Shown: positions 1-6,000 of the stretch, piece after piece
How the letters are laid out: each line of letters begins with the position of its first letter
Numbering within the stretch: the first letter of the stretch is position 1
Assembly: GCA_050945275.1 (NCBI GenBank)
Contig: JBMNSQ010000044.1
Span: forward strand, 1-12,992
Direction: 5' to 3'
Source: JAAYWY01 sp050945275
Lineage (GTDB): Bacteria > Bacillota > DTU030 > DUMP01
DNA: 12,992 nt
Made by a program: the position numbers and the translations under genes
The notes under the pieces: model-generated
Database searches by the model: none
What the model saw: the letters and a program-made list of their open reading frames with translations, nothing else
Told to the model about the DNA's origin: nothing

Positions 1-59
1 AGCGGGGTTGGCTAGTGTACTTATTGATATACTCAGAGCACTCAATATCATATAAATGT

Positions 60-80
60 GAGCGCCGCAACGCGGCGCTC
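60..80 (-). terminator. Probable terminator of the minus-strand MFS/hypothetical unit
   Basis: A perfect 9-bp GC-rich inverted repeat (arms 60-68 and 72-80, GAGCGCCGC / GCGGCGCTC) with a 3-nt loop lies 11 bp beyond the stop of the minus-strand gene ending at 92. Read on the minus strand it is followed by ACATTTATATG, which is A/T-rich with only a short broken T run, so it is an imperfect intrinsic terminator. Read on the plus strand it has no T tract. Confidence 0.55.
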
Positions 81-91
81 GCTTAAGTTTA

Positions 92-487
92 TCAGCCACT
101 GGGGCGGCGAGGTCCATCGCCGTTGGCATCGCTGGTTTCAATCAAATCCTCGCTGTATTCTTCCAGTAAGTCTTGGGTGTCTTTCATTTGCTTACGGGGA
201 GCTCTGGCTTCTAGATACGAGTTGTAGTTTTGATCGGACTGAACAGTGGGATAAGGAGGCAAATCCTGGCGTCTCTTGTTTTTGTTCTTACCCTTCTTAG
301 CCAATTCCTCTGTCACCTCCTTATGATACAAGATCCGCTCCTTCATAGCTTCCGATGGCATCCAGGCATGTAGGCTGGGGATAATTTCGCCCATTCGGTC
401 GCCGTCAGTGAGGCTATTTAATCCATACAAGTCTTCTTCTTCGGTGCGGGTATACGGCTCAAAAAACTTTGTCTTTCTGTGGTCCAT
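92..487 (-). CDS. Small charged protein of unknown function
   Basis: I do not recognise this 131-residue protein. It is soluble, has no Cys and no signal peptide or membrane segment, and is rich in charged residues. It has an acidic N-terminal half, a strongly basic patch near residues 64-73 (KKGKNKNKRR) and an acidic stretch around residues 105-120, and it ends in a Gly/Pro/Arg-rich, probably disordered tail. The ATG at 485-487 is supported by an upstream GGTGGG-type ribosome site about 7 nt away. It starts 21 bp downstream of the MFS permease stop, so the two are probably co-transcribed, and it is followed closely by a GC-rich hairpin. No catalytic motif is visible. The clear ribosome site, tight spacing and terminator make it likely a real gene, but its role is unknown. 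Confidence 0.65.
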   Translation of the reverse strand: MDHRKTKFFEPYTRTEEEDLYGLNSLTDGDRMGEIIPSLHAWMPSEAMKERILYHKEVTEELAKKGKNKNKRRQDLPPYPTVQSDQNYNSYLEARAPRKQMKDTQDLLEEYSEDLIETSDANGDGPRRPSG

Positions 488-508
488 AATTTAACCCACC
501 TATCTTGA

Positions 509-1738
509 TTATTTGTTGGTCTTTTCCCCTTTATTCCTGGAGCTCTTTACCAGCTTTTCCGGTAACATTTCATAAGGATTCACTAACCACCATACCAGAG
601 CCAATACTATGGCTGCAGCTGCAGCAAACACAAAAAACAACGGTGTTTTTCCCATTTCAAGTCCAAGTCCAACTGCCGGGGGTCCCAAAGCTGCGCCAAA
701 AAAACGAACTGTGCCGTACAGTGCTGTTACAAAGCCTCGCTCACCGCTACAGGCACTGGTAATAAGTAGGTTTAAGGCCGGTAGAAAAATACCGGTTCCA
801 ATGGCTGCAATTACGAGAGGAGCAAAATAAATGTATCCTGGCGGTAGCAAAGCTAAAGCAATAAGGGCTATCGTTACCAAGGCTAGTCCTAGTAGCAGGG
901 CTTTTTTCACCGGTGTACCTAGTCGTTTTTCCAAGTAAACGCCAACTAAAGAACAAGTAACCGTAAGAGATAGTACTGGAATAGCCACCAATAGTCCTCG
1001 TGTGAAACCTTTGACATGAAGTTGTTGCTCCAGCACATCAGCCAGATAGCTAAGCAGGCCAAAAAGTAGAAACAAGGCTAAAAAACCAGCAATAAAGCAA
1101 GCCGCTAGCCCAATGCCACGTTTGGCCCAAACTTTTTTAAGTTCGGCTAGATATTCACTGCTTTTAGGGGGAGTAGCCAGCGGCGGTTCCTGGCAGACGG
1201 TCCACACTAAAATGGCTGCCGGCCAGGCTAGCAATCCGTAAACAAAAAATGGGGCATACCAGATGATTAGAGCTGTAGCCGACCCCAGTAGCGGAGCTAC
1301 AACTTTACCAAAACCGTTGGCAGCTTCTAGGTAACCAACGGCCCGGCTGCGTTTTTTTCCTGTGTAAATATCGCCGGCTAAGGCCATTGCTAATTGATAG
1401 GTACCGCCGCCGCCAATTCCTTGAGTTACACGGGCAACGAGAATCCAAGGATAAGGGTTAGGTAGCAGCCAGGAAGCCAGTCCTGCGGCTACGCCCCCTA
1501 AGCCAAATATAACCAGGGCGGGAATCATGACGCTTTTTCGTCCCACATGGTCGGAGATGTACCCGGCTATTGGAATCACTACTCCCGCTGTAAGCGAGAA
1601 GGCGGTGATTATAAGACCGCTTTGGAATAAACTTATATCTAATGCCTTTTGCATTTGAGGTAAAACCGGAATTAAGAGAGAGTTACTCAGAACCAACGTA
1701 AATGGTACTGATAATAAGCCCCAAAAACTTATAGACAT
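509..1738 (-). CDS. Major facilitator superfamily permease (drug/metabolite:H+ antiporter-like)
   Basis: A 409-residue integral membrane protein with about 12 predicted hydrophobic helices in two halves and a polar central loop around residues 183-205. MFS signature motif A lies at residues 59-70 (GYISDHVGRKSV), between TM2 and TM3. A motif B-like segment with Arg103 (ARVTQGIGGGG) sits in TM4, and a motif C-like Gly/Pro-rich segment at about residues 135-152 in TM5 is typical of the DHA1-type proton antiporters. The family exports small molecules using the proton gradient; the substrate cannot be told from sequence. The ATG at 1736-1738 has an AAGGAG ribosome site 7 nt upstream on the minus strand. 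It is the first gene of a two-gene minus-strand unit and is divergent from the hydrogenase operon. Nothing ties it functionally to that operon. Narrow annotation such as multidrug or tetracycline resistance would be over-calling. Confidence 0.88.
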   Translation of the reverse strand: MSISFWGLLSVPFTLVLSNSLLIPVLPQMQKALDISLFQSGLIITAFSLTAGVVIPIAGYISDHVGRKSVMIPALVIFGLGGVAAGLASWLLPNPYPWILVARVTQGIGGGGTYQLAMALAGDIYTGKKRSRAVGYLEAANGFGKVVAPLLGSATALIIWYAPFFVYGLLAWPAAILVWTVCQEPPLATPPKSSEYLAELKKVWAKRGIGLAACFIAGFLALFLLFGLLSYLADVLEQQLHVKGFTRGLLVAIPVLSLTVTCSLVGVYLEKRLGTPVKKALLLGLALVTIALIALALLPPGYIYFAPLVIAAIGTGIFLPALNLLITSACSGERGFVTALYGTVRFFGAALGPPAVGLGLEMGKTPLFFVFAAAAAIVLALVWWLVNPYEMLPEKLVKSSRNKGEKTNK

Positions 1739-2107
1739 AGCTTCGCTCCTTAATCGTTCTATCTCTTTATCGCAAGGCTTAATTTTCCCTGTGTCTATTG
1801 CCTTTAGTCAGGCAGGATTTTCCCCTTTTACTGGCGAATAAATTAACGAAGTTTATTTTGTCGTAGTAAATTAAAGATATATCAATCCTTAATGAGAAAA
1901 GAGAGAAGATAGCTATAATAGTAGAGGGTAAAAGAATTTCTTTGATTAAACAAGCTTTGGCTAATCCGACACTACCAGTTGGGTATTTGGTTAATTTATG
2001 AGCGGTATCAAGGGTACTTGGCTGGCTTGTAGGATTTTTTTCATCGCAATAATTTTCTAAACGTTCCAGTTATGTTAAATAGTAACGAAGGAAGGAGGAA
2101 TTTCAGC
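1739..2107. other. Divergent intergenic region, control region of the hydrogenase locus
   Basis: About 370 bp without a supported gene, between divergent transcription units, so promoters for both must lie here. On the plus strand there is a perfect TATAAT (1914-1919) without a matching -35. A weak pair TTGTAG (2027-2032) / TAATTT (2050-2055) has 17-bp spacing. A T7 run (2035-2041) has no strong hairpin before it. I found no convincing Rex-type operator, no riboswitch-like fold and no tRNA. The 3' end carries the AAGGAGG ribosome site (2092-2098) of the small ORF at 2108. Confidence 0.5.
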
Positions 2108-2203
2108 GTGCAAGGCGAATATGTATTTGTTGCAACAATGACAAATCCGGAGTCTTCTTACCATTTGCGCGCGGCAGGAGGAGTGAGATGTGAGACTAGC
2201 TGA
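2108..2203 (+). CDS. Possible 31-residue leader peptide upstream of the DRTGG gene
   Basis: A short frame starting at GTG 2108 encodes 31 residues (MQGEYVFVATMTNPESSYHL, then an Arg/Ala/Gly-rich end) and stops with TGA at 2201-2203. It has one of the best ribosome sites in the window, AAGGAGG at 2092-2098, 9 nt before the GTG. It overlaps the next gene's GTG start (2190) by 14 bp, and the ribosome site of that next gene (AGGAGG, 2176-2181) lies within it. An in-frame ATG at 2072 would give 43 residues but has no ribosome site. This layout fits a translated leader coupled to the operon, but a chance ORF cannot be excluded from one sequence. No family is recognised. Confidence 0.35.
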   Translation: MQGEYVFVATMTNPESSYHLRAAGGVRCETS

Positions 2204-2564
2204 CGTAATACGGTTATTGGAGGCAGAGGTGCTGGTGCCACCCGCAGATTTATCGCAGCTAGTGAGGGTTGGAGCTGCGGCTGACCTTATTTCCGATGTG
2301 TTGGCTTTTGTTAAGGAACGGACTCTCCTTCTTACTGGCCTTACTAACCCCCAGGTTGTCACTGCTGCCGATCTCGTGGACTTGATTGGCATTGTGTTTG
2401 TTCGCGGCAAAACCCCGGGTTTTGAAGTAGTGGAGATGGCTCGGCGGCGCAAATTGCCTATATTTAGGACCAAGCTTAACATGTATGAAGCTTGTGGTAT
2501 TCTCTATCAGGAGGGCCTGAAAGGTTCCTGGGCCGGTCAGGATGAAAACAATGACCTTTGCTAG
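2190..2564 (+). CDS. DRTGG-domain protein (first copy)
   Basis: A 124-residue stand-alone DRTGG-type domain (the small domain, of unknown biochemical role, also found in phosphotransacetylase N-terminal regions and CBS-containing regulators). The recognisable part is residues 50-105: a beta strand, LIGIVFVRG, a helix (EVVEMARRRKLPIF) and a final helix (MYEACGILYQ), the usual order of the fold. The GTG start has AGGAGGAG 6 nt upstream; there is no better ATG. The gene overlaps the next start (2542) by 23 bp, indicating coupled translation. Such short DRTGG proteins sit in hydrogenase gene clusters of anaerobic Firmicutes, where a regulatory or ligand-sensing role is assumed but not proven. It is diverged from the second copy at 4318; the canonical TGG-type turn reads VRGKTP here. 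Confidence 0.8.
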   Translation: MRLADVIRLLEAEVLVPPADLSQLVRVGAAADLISDVLAFVKERTLLLTGLTNPQVVTAADLVDLIGIVFVRGKTPGFEVVEMARRRKLPIFRTKLNMYEACGILYQEGLKGSWAGQDENNDLC

Positions 2565-2991
2565 TAGCTACGACCTAACAATTCCGGTAGCAGGCAACGA
2601 CTTTGTTATGGCTGGGAAAGCAGCTAGTCAGATTAAAAAAACATTAGAAGCACTTAATTTACCGCCCAAACTGGTGCGAAGGGCTAGCATCTGTGCTTAT
2701 GAAGCCGAGATGAACATTGTTATTCATGCTTACAAAGGTCGTTTGGGACTTAGAGTAACAGCCCAAGAGGTTACCATAGTGGCCAAAGATGAGGGTCCGG
2801 GAATAACGGATGTATCGCAGGCGATGAAGGAAGGGTATTCCACTGCTCCGAACGAAATCCGGGAGATGGGATTTGGGGCCGGAATGGGACTACCTAACAT
2901 GCAGCGGTGTGCTGACCGATTATCCATAGTTACCAAACTAAACTACGGCACTAAGGTAACGATAACTATCTTTCTGCCAAGTGAGGAATAG
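2542..2991 (+). CDS. RsbW/SpoIIAB-like GHKL ATP-binding protein (anti-sigma-type kinase domain)
   Basis: A 149-residue single-domain GHKL ATPase. The N box lies at about residues 52-63 (AYEAEMNIVIHAY, with the Glu and Asn expected to bind Mg-ATP), G1 at residues 83-88 (DEGPGI) and G2 at 110-120 (GFGAGMGLPNM). The final strand is NYGTKVTITIFLP. There is no dimerisation/His-phosphotransfer domain, so it resembles the serine-kinase/anti-sigma group (RsbW, SpoIIAB) more than a sensor histidine kinase. In that family it would phosphorylate a STAS antagonist or bind a sigma factor; neither partner is in the window. The ATG at 2542 overlaps the DRTGG gene; a second ATG at 2551 with AGGAT upstream is an equally good start. 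The downstream neighbour is the HydS-like Fe-S protein 2 bp on, so a joint signalling role is the natural inference. Confidence 0.85.
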   Translation: MKTMTFASSYDLTIPVAGNDFVMAGKAASQIKKTLEALNLPPKLVRRASICAYEAEMNIVIHAYKGRLGLRVTAQEVTIVAKDEGPGITDVSQAMKEGYSTAPNEIREMGFGAGMGLPNMQRCADRLSIVTKLNYGTKVTITIFLPSEE

Positions 2992-2993
2992 AT

Positions 2994-4361
2994 ATGGACT
3001 ACTTTCACTCCGTTCGTTTGGACAGAGACAAATGCAAGGGATGCGTAAATTGCATTAAACGTTGCCCCGTGGATGCCATTAGGGTGCGCTATGGTAAAGC
3101 TGAGATTATAGAAGATAGGTGCATTGATTGCGGAGAATGTATTCGTGCTTGCCCTAACCATGCGAAATATGTACAGCGAGACTCTATTCACGACCTAACA
3201 CGATTTGAATGTACAGTGGCACTACCGGCACCTTCTTTATACGGACAATTCCGTGATAATGTGGGGCCGGGCCGGGTACTGGCGGCTATAAAAGCACTCG
3301 GTTTTGATGATGTCTGGGAAGTGGCACTGGGTGCCGAAATTGTATCTAAAGCTGTTTCTGACTATTTTCAGACCTACCGGCATCCAAGACCGCTAATATC
3401 ATCGGCTTGTCCAGCCGTGGTGCGACTTGTTCAGGTTCGTTTTCCGTCATTGGTGGACAACATTATTCCCTTAGAAAGTCCCATGCAAGTTACTGCTTGC
3501 TTGGTGCGTCAATTGAAGGCCCAAGAGGGAATAGATCCAGATAAAATTGGCATTTTCTTTGTTAGTCCTTGTCCGGCCAAAGTAACGGCTGTAAAAAATC
3601 CGGTAGGTGGTGTGTTATCGGAAGTGGACCGGGTATTGGCTGTAACTGACATTTATGGTGAATTGCTGCAGAATATGCGTCTAGAACGTCCTTGCTTGGT
3701 TCGGGCCAATGCTAAAGGTATCGGTTGGGGCAGTTCCGGTGGTGAACAGGCGGCTGCCAGCATCGAGAATTCTTTAATTGTCGACGGTATACATAATGTC
3801 ATCAGTGTATTAGAGGAGATAGAGCTGGGCCGGTTGGGTGACATTGATTTTATCGAAGCTCAAGCGTGCCCAGGCGGTTGTGTGGGTGGAATTTTGAATG
3901 TTAACAACCGGTTTGTTGCCGGTGTTAGACTTAAGCATTTAGTAAGGGATCTACCGGAGTTTCCACCGTTATCTGAACGTTTGCAAGAGATTGGGGTGTC
4001 CGAGATTGAAGTACCGAGCATAACCGTAGAACCACGGCCTATTGTCCGCTTAGATCGGGATTTGAAAGTTGCTATGCATAAATTGCAGCAGGTTAATGAC
4101 TTGATGGAGCGACTACCGGGTCTAGATTGTGGTTCTTGCGGTGCTCCTACGTGCCGGGCGTTAGCAGAAGATATCGCTGTGGGCAAGGCCCAAGAAACAG
4201 ATTGTATTTTTAAGCTTCGCGAGCGGATTATGGGTTTAGCATTAGATACATACAACTTGGCTCAGTTGGTACCGCCGGCTATGGATACCCGCCGGGCCAA
4301 AAAGGGGAGGGATAAAGATGCAGCTGGCTCAACTGATATCGAACCCGGCCCTGAATCTTAG
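2994..4361 (+). CDS. HydS-like [FeFe]-hydrogenase homologue with ferredoxin and C-terminal Fe-S domains (putative redox/H2 sensor)
   Basis: A 455-residue iron-sulfur protein. Domains in order: a two-cluster [4Fe-4S] ferredoxin (Cys14/17/20/24 and Cys43/46/49/53); an [FeFe]-hydrogenase H-domain (about residues 75-320); and a CxxCxxxxC...C Fe-S domain (Cys379, 382, 387, 404; LPGLDCGSCGAPTC). The H-cluster motifs are altered: L1 is SSACPAV (Cys139) instead of TSC[CS]PGW, L2 is SPCPAK (Cys193) without the usual Met and trailing Glu, and L3 is EAQACPGGCVGGI (Cys292, Cys296), lacking the GGGQP end. All four candidate cluster cysteines remain. The small-subunit tail of HydA is absent. These traits match the putative sensory hydrogenases (HydS, groups C/D) more than a turnover enzyme. 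The ATG has GAGGA 6 nt upstream, 2 bp after the ATPase stop. The 3' end overlaps the second DRTGG gene by 44 bp. A role as H2 or redox sensor is inference. Confidence 0.85.
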   Translation: MDYFHSVRLDRDKCKGCVNCIKRCPVDAIRVRYGKAEIIEDRCIDCGECIRACPNHAKYVQRDSIHDLTRFECTVALPAPSLYGQFRDNVGPGRVLAAIKALGFDDVWEVALGAEIVSKAVSDYFQTYRHPRPLISSACPAVVRLVQVRFPSLVDNIIPLESPMQVTACLVRQLKAQEGIDPDKIGIFFVSPCPAKVTAVKNPVGGVLSEVDRVLAVTDIYGELLQNMRLERPCLVRANAKGIGWGSSGGEQAAASIENSLIVDGIHNVISVLEEIELGRLGDIDFIEAQACPGGCVGGILNVNNRFVAGVRLKHLVRDLPEFPPLSERLQEIGVSEIEVPSITVEPRPIVRLDRDLKVAMHKLQQVNDLMERLPGLDCGSCGAPTCRALAEDIAVGKAQETDCIFKLRERIMGLALDTYNLAQLVPPAMDTRRAKKGRDKDAAGSTDIEPGPES

Positions 4362-4692
4362 CGCTCAGGCTGGACAAGATCAGCTCGGTAGAGAGGTCCA
4401 AGGAGCCTATGCCTCTGATTTACTCAGCCACGTTATGGCACGGGCTAAGGAAGGAAACCTGTGGATAACTATCCAGGCTCACCAAAATATTGTGGCAGTG
4501 GCGGCACTACTAAATTTATCCGGAATTGTGATAGCAGGTGGCATTGAGCCACAGGACGATACTTTAAGAAAGGCGGAGGAAGAGGGGATACCCCTTCTTA
4601 CAACCGATCTCGACACATTTGAAGTGGCAGGAAAGTTATATGCTTTGGGGATCGGTGCCGAGGGCGATCATGTTGAAGTGGCTACAAGCTGA
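4318..4692 (+). CDS. DRTGG-domain protein (second copy)
   Basis: A 124-residue stand-alone DRTGG domain and the better match of the two copies: strand LNLSGIVIAGGIEP (around residues 63-76), helix DDTLRKAEEEGIPLL, then TTDLDTFEVAGKLY, following the family pattern of a GG-x-P turn, a Leu-Pro-Leu strand and a Thr-Phe helix. The domain's biochemical role is not established; ligand binding is commonly supposed. The ATG at 4318 has a strong AGGGGAGG ribosome site 7 nt upstream and overlaps the HydS-like gene by 44 bp. The 3' end overlaps the PHP gene by 23 bp. Two non-identical DRTGG proteins of the same length flanking a GHKL ATPase and a HydS-like protein suggests distinct partners and not simple redundancy. 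Confidence 0.85.
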   Translation: MQLAQLISNPALNLSAQAGQDQLGREVQGAYASDLLSHVMARAKEGNLWITIQAHQNIVAVAALLNLSGIVIAGGIEPQDDTLRKAEEEGIPLLTTDLDTFEVAGKLYALGIGAEGDHVEVATS

Positions 4693-5434
4693 CCTTCATA
4701 TACACACGGTGTTATCACCTTGTGCCGACCTTAAGATGGGGCCCAAACAAGTGGTGCAGACAGCTGTGGAGCGTGGTCTTGATGTAATTGGTATTACTGA
4801 TCATAATGCTTGGGCTAACGTGCCGGCGATATTAAAGCTGGCCAAAAAGCATAATATTGCCGTCTTACCAGGTATGGAAGTGCAGACCCAGGAAGAAGTG
4901 CACATTCTGTGCTTTTTTTCCGATATGGACCATTTGGTTAAAGTTGGTGAGCGCATTTACGCTCGTCTCCCGGCTGTGCCCAATCGACCTGAGTTTTTCG
5001 GCGATCAAATTGTAGTAGATGCCGAAGAGAATATTATTGGTTTGGAAGAAAGGTTGCTACTTAATTCTATCGAGATGTCGCTGGAAGAACTTAGTGACCT
5101 TACTTTCGAGCAGGGGGGCATTATTATCCCGGCCCACGTAGATCGCCCTGCTTTTAGCCTTATCGCTAACCTGGGTTTTGTGCCGCCGGATCTTGAGCCA
5201 ACCGCACTGGAAATATCGGCTCGGCTAGATCCCGCCTGTGCCCTGGAGCGCTTTCCACAACTTGAAGGATATACCTTGGTGACATCTTCTGATGCTCATC
5301 GGGTGGAGGATTTTAAGACGGTGCGCTCAACCTTTTTCTACGTGGCAGCTCCAACTGTCGACGAAATTGCGCTGGCTTGTGCCGGACGCGGTAACCGGAA
5401 GGTGGTGATTGCTGAAAGAGGAACTGTTTTTTGA
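4670..5434 (+). CDS. PHP-domain metal-dependent phosphoesterase
   Basis: A 254-residue PHP (polymerase and histidinol phosphatase) domain protein. All the usual metal-site motifs are present: ADLHIHT (residues 7-13; His10, His12), GITDHN (41-46; Asp44, His45), PGMEV (67-71; Glu70), EEVHILCFF (His78), IIPAHVDRP (His156) and TSSDAHR (205-211; Asp208, His210). The family hydrolyses phosphoesters using two or three metal ions; the substrate here is unknown. I chose ATG 4670 with GAGGG 5 nt upstream; an upstream TTG at 4619 would add 17 residues before the conserved DLHIHT, which normally lies very near the N-terminus. It overlaps the DRTGG gene by 23 bp. The stop follows directly in a T6GA8 homopolymer stretch. 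Because it is coupled to HydS-like and DRTGG genes, a nucleotide- or phosphopeptide-type signalling substrate is a reasonable but unproven guess. Confidence 0.88.
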   Translation: MLKWLQADLHIHTVLSPCADLKMGPKQVVQTAVERGLDVIGITDHNAWANVPAILKLAKKHNIAVLPGMEVQTQEEVHILCFFSDMDHLVKVGERIYARLPAVPNRPEFFGDQIVVDAEENIIGLEERLLLNSIEMSLEELSDLTFEQGGIIIPAHVDRPAFSLIANLGFVPPDLEPTALEISARLDPACALERFPQLEGYTLVTSSDAHRVEDFKTVRSTFFYVAAPTVDEIALACAGRGNRKVVIAERGTVF

Positions 5435-5513
5435 AAAAAAATTTCCTGCTCCCGTGGCAAACGGATGTGCTTGCCTTTATGTAAGAGGCACTTGGAAAAA
5501 GGGGGAACGTTTT

Positions 5514-5996
5514 ATGTGTGCATGTGTATGCGGCAGCAAAGATTCACAGCATCCCGAACTAGACGAGATCTTGGCTCGGCACAAAGGAGAACGAGGGGCG
5601 CTTATTCCTATTTTACAAGAAGTTCAGAATGTCTATGGTTATCTTCCCCAGGATGCTATTACAGAAATTGCAACAGTACTCAAAATGCCAGCTACTGATA
5701 TTTATGGTGTGGCCACATTTTATGCTCAGTTCCATCTAAAGCCGCGAGGACGTCACGTGGTTCGGGTATGTCAGGGTACAGCCTGCCACGTTCGTGGAGC
5801 CGCTAAGATTTTAGCCGCGGTGGAAAAAGAGTTGGGTATAGTACCGGGTGAAACTACTGCCGATTTGCGCTTCACATTAGAGCCGGTAGCGTGTCTCGGT
5901 TGCTGCGGCTTAGCACCCGTGATGATGATTAATGAAGATACCCATGGCCGGCTGACGGCGGACAATGTGGCTGACATCTTAGCCAAATACGAATAA
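5514..5996 (+). CDS. hydC: NADH-linked [FeFe]-hydrogenase subunit C, NuoE-like [2Fe-2S] protein
   Basis: A 160-residue homologue of complex I NuoE and the 24-kDa subunit. An N-terminal helical part (LDEILARHKGERGALIPIL through YGYLP and IYGVATFY) is followed by a thioredoxin-like [2Fe-2S] domain with the four ligands Cys86 and Cys91 (CQGTAC) and Cys127 and Cys131 (CLGCC). In HydABC-type enzymes this small subunit joins HydB in electron transfer with NAD(H). I chose ATG 5514 because GGGGG lies about 8 nt upstream and the length matches the family; the frame stays open upstream to 5409, but those residues look non-conserved. The N-terminus carries an extra cysteine cluster, MCACVC, before the normal fold. 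It begins 79 bp after the PHP gene, the largest gap inside the operon, and ends 4 bp before the GHKL ATPase. Confidence 0.92.
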   Translation: MCACVCGSKDSQHPELDEILARHKGERGALIPILQEVQNVYGYLPQDAITEIATVLKMPATDIYGVATFYAQFHLKPRGRHVVRVCQGTACHVRGAAKILAAVEKELGIVPGETTADLRFTLEPVACLGCCGLAPVMMINEDTHGRLTADNVADILAKYE

Positions 5997-6000
5997 GAAA

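Noticed and set aside
2027..2055. Plus-strand promoter TTGTAG/TAATTT upstream of the operon
   Set aside because: Only 4/6 and 3/6 consensus matches in an AT-rich region; not distinguishable from chance.
3860..4255. Antisense open frame of 131 codons opposite the HydS-like gene
   Set aside because: It mirrors conserved Fe-S coding sequence and has Ser/Arg-rich low-complexity composition typical of a shadow frame.
4619..4669. TTG-initiated N-terminal extension of the PHP protein
   Set aside because: The added residues lie within the DRTGG gene, have no suitable ribosome site, and precede the DLHIHT motif that normally starts the fold.
5409..5513. N-terminal extension of HydC
   Set aside because: The frame is open by chance; ATG 5514 has a ribosome site and gives the family's normal length.
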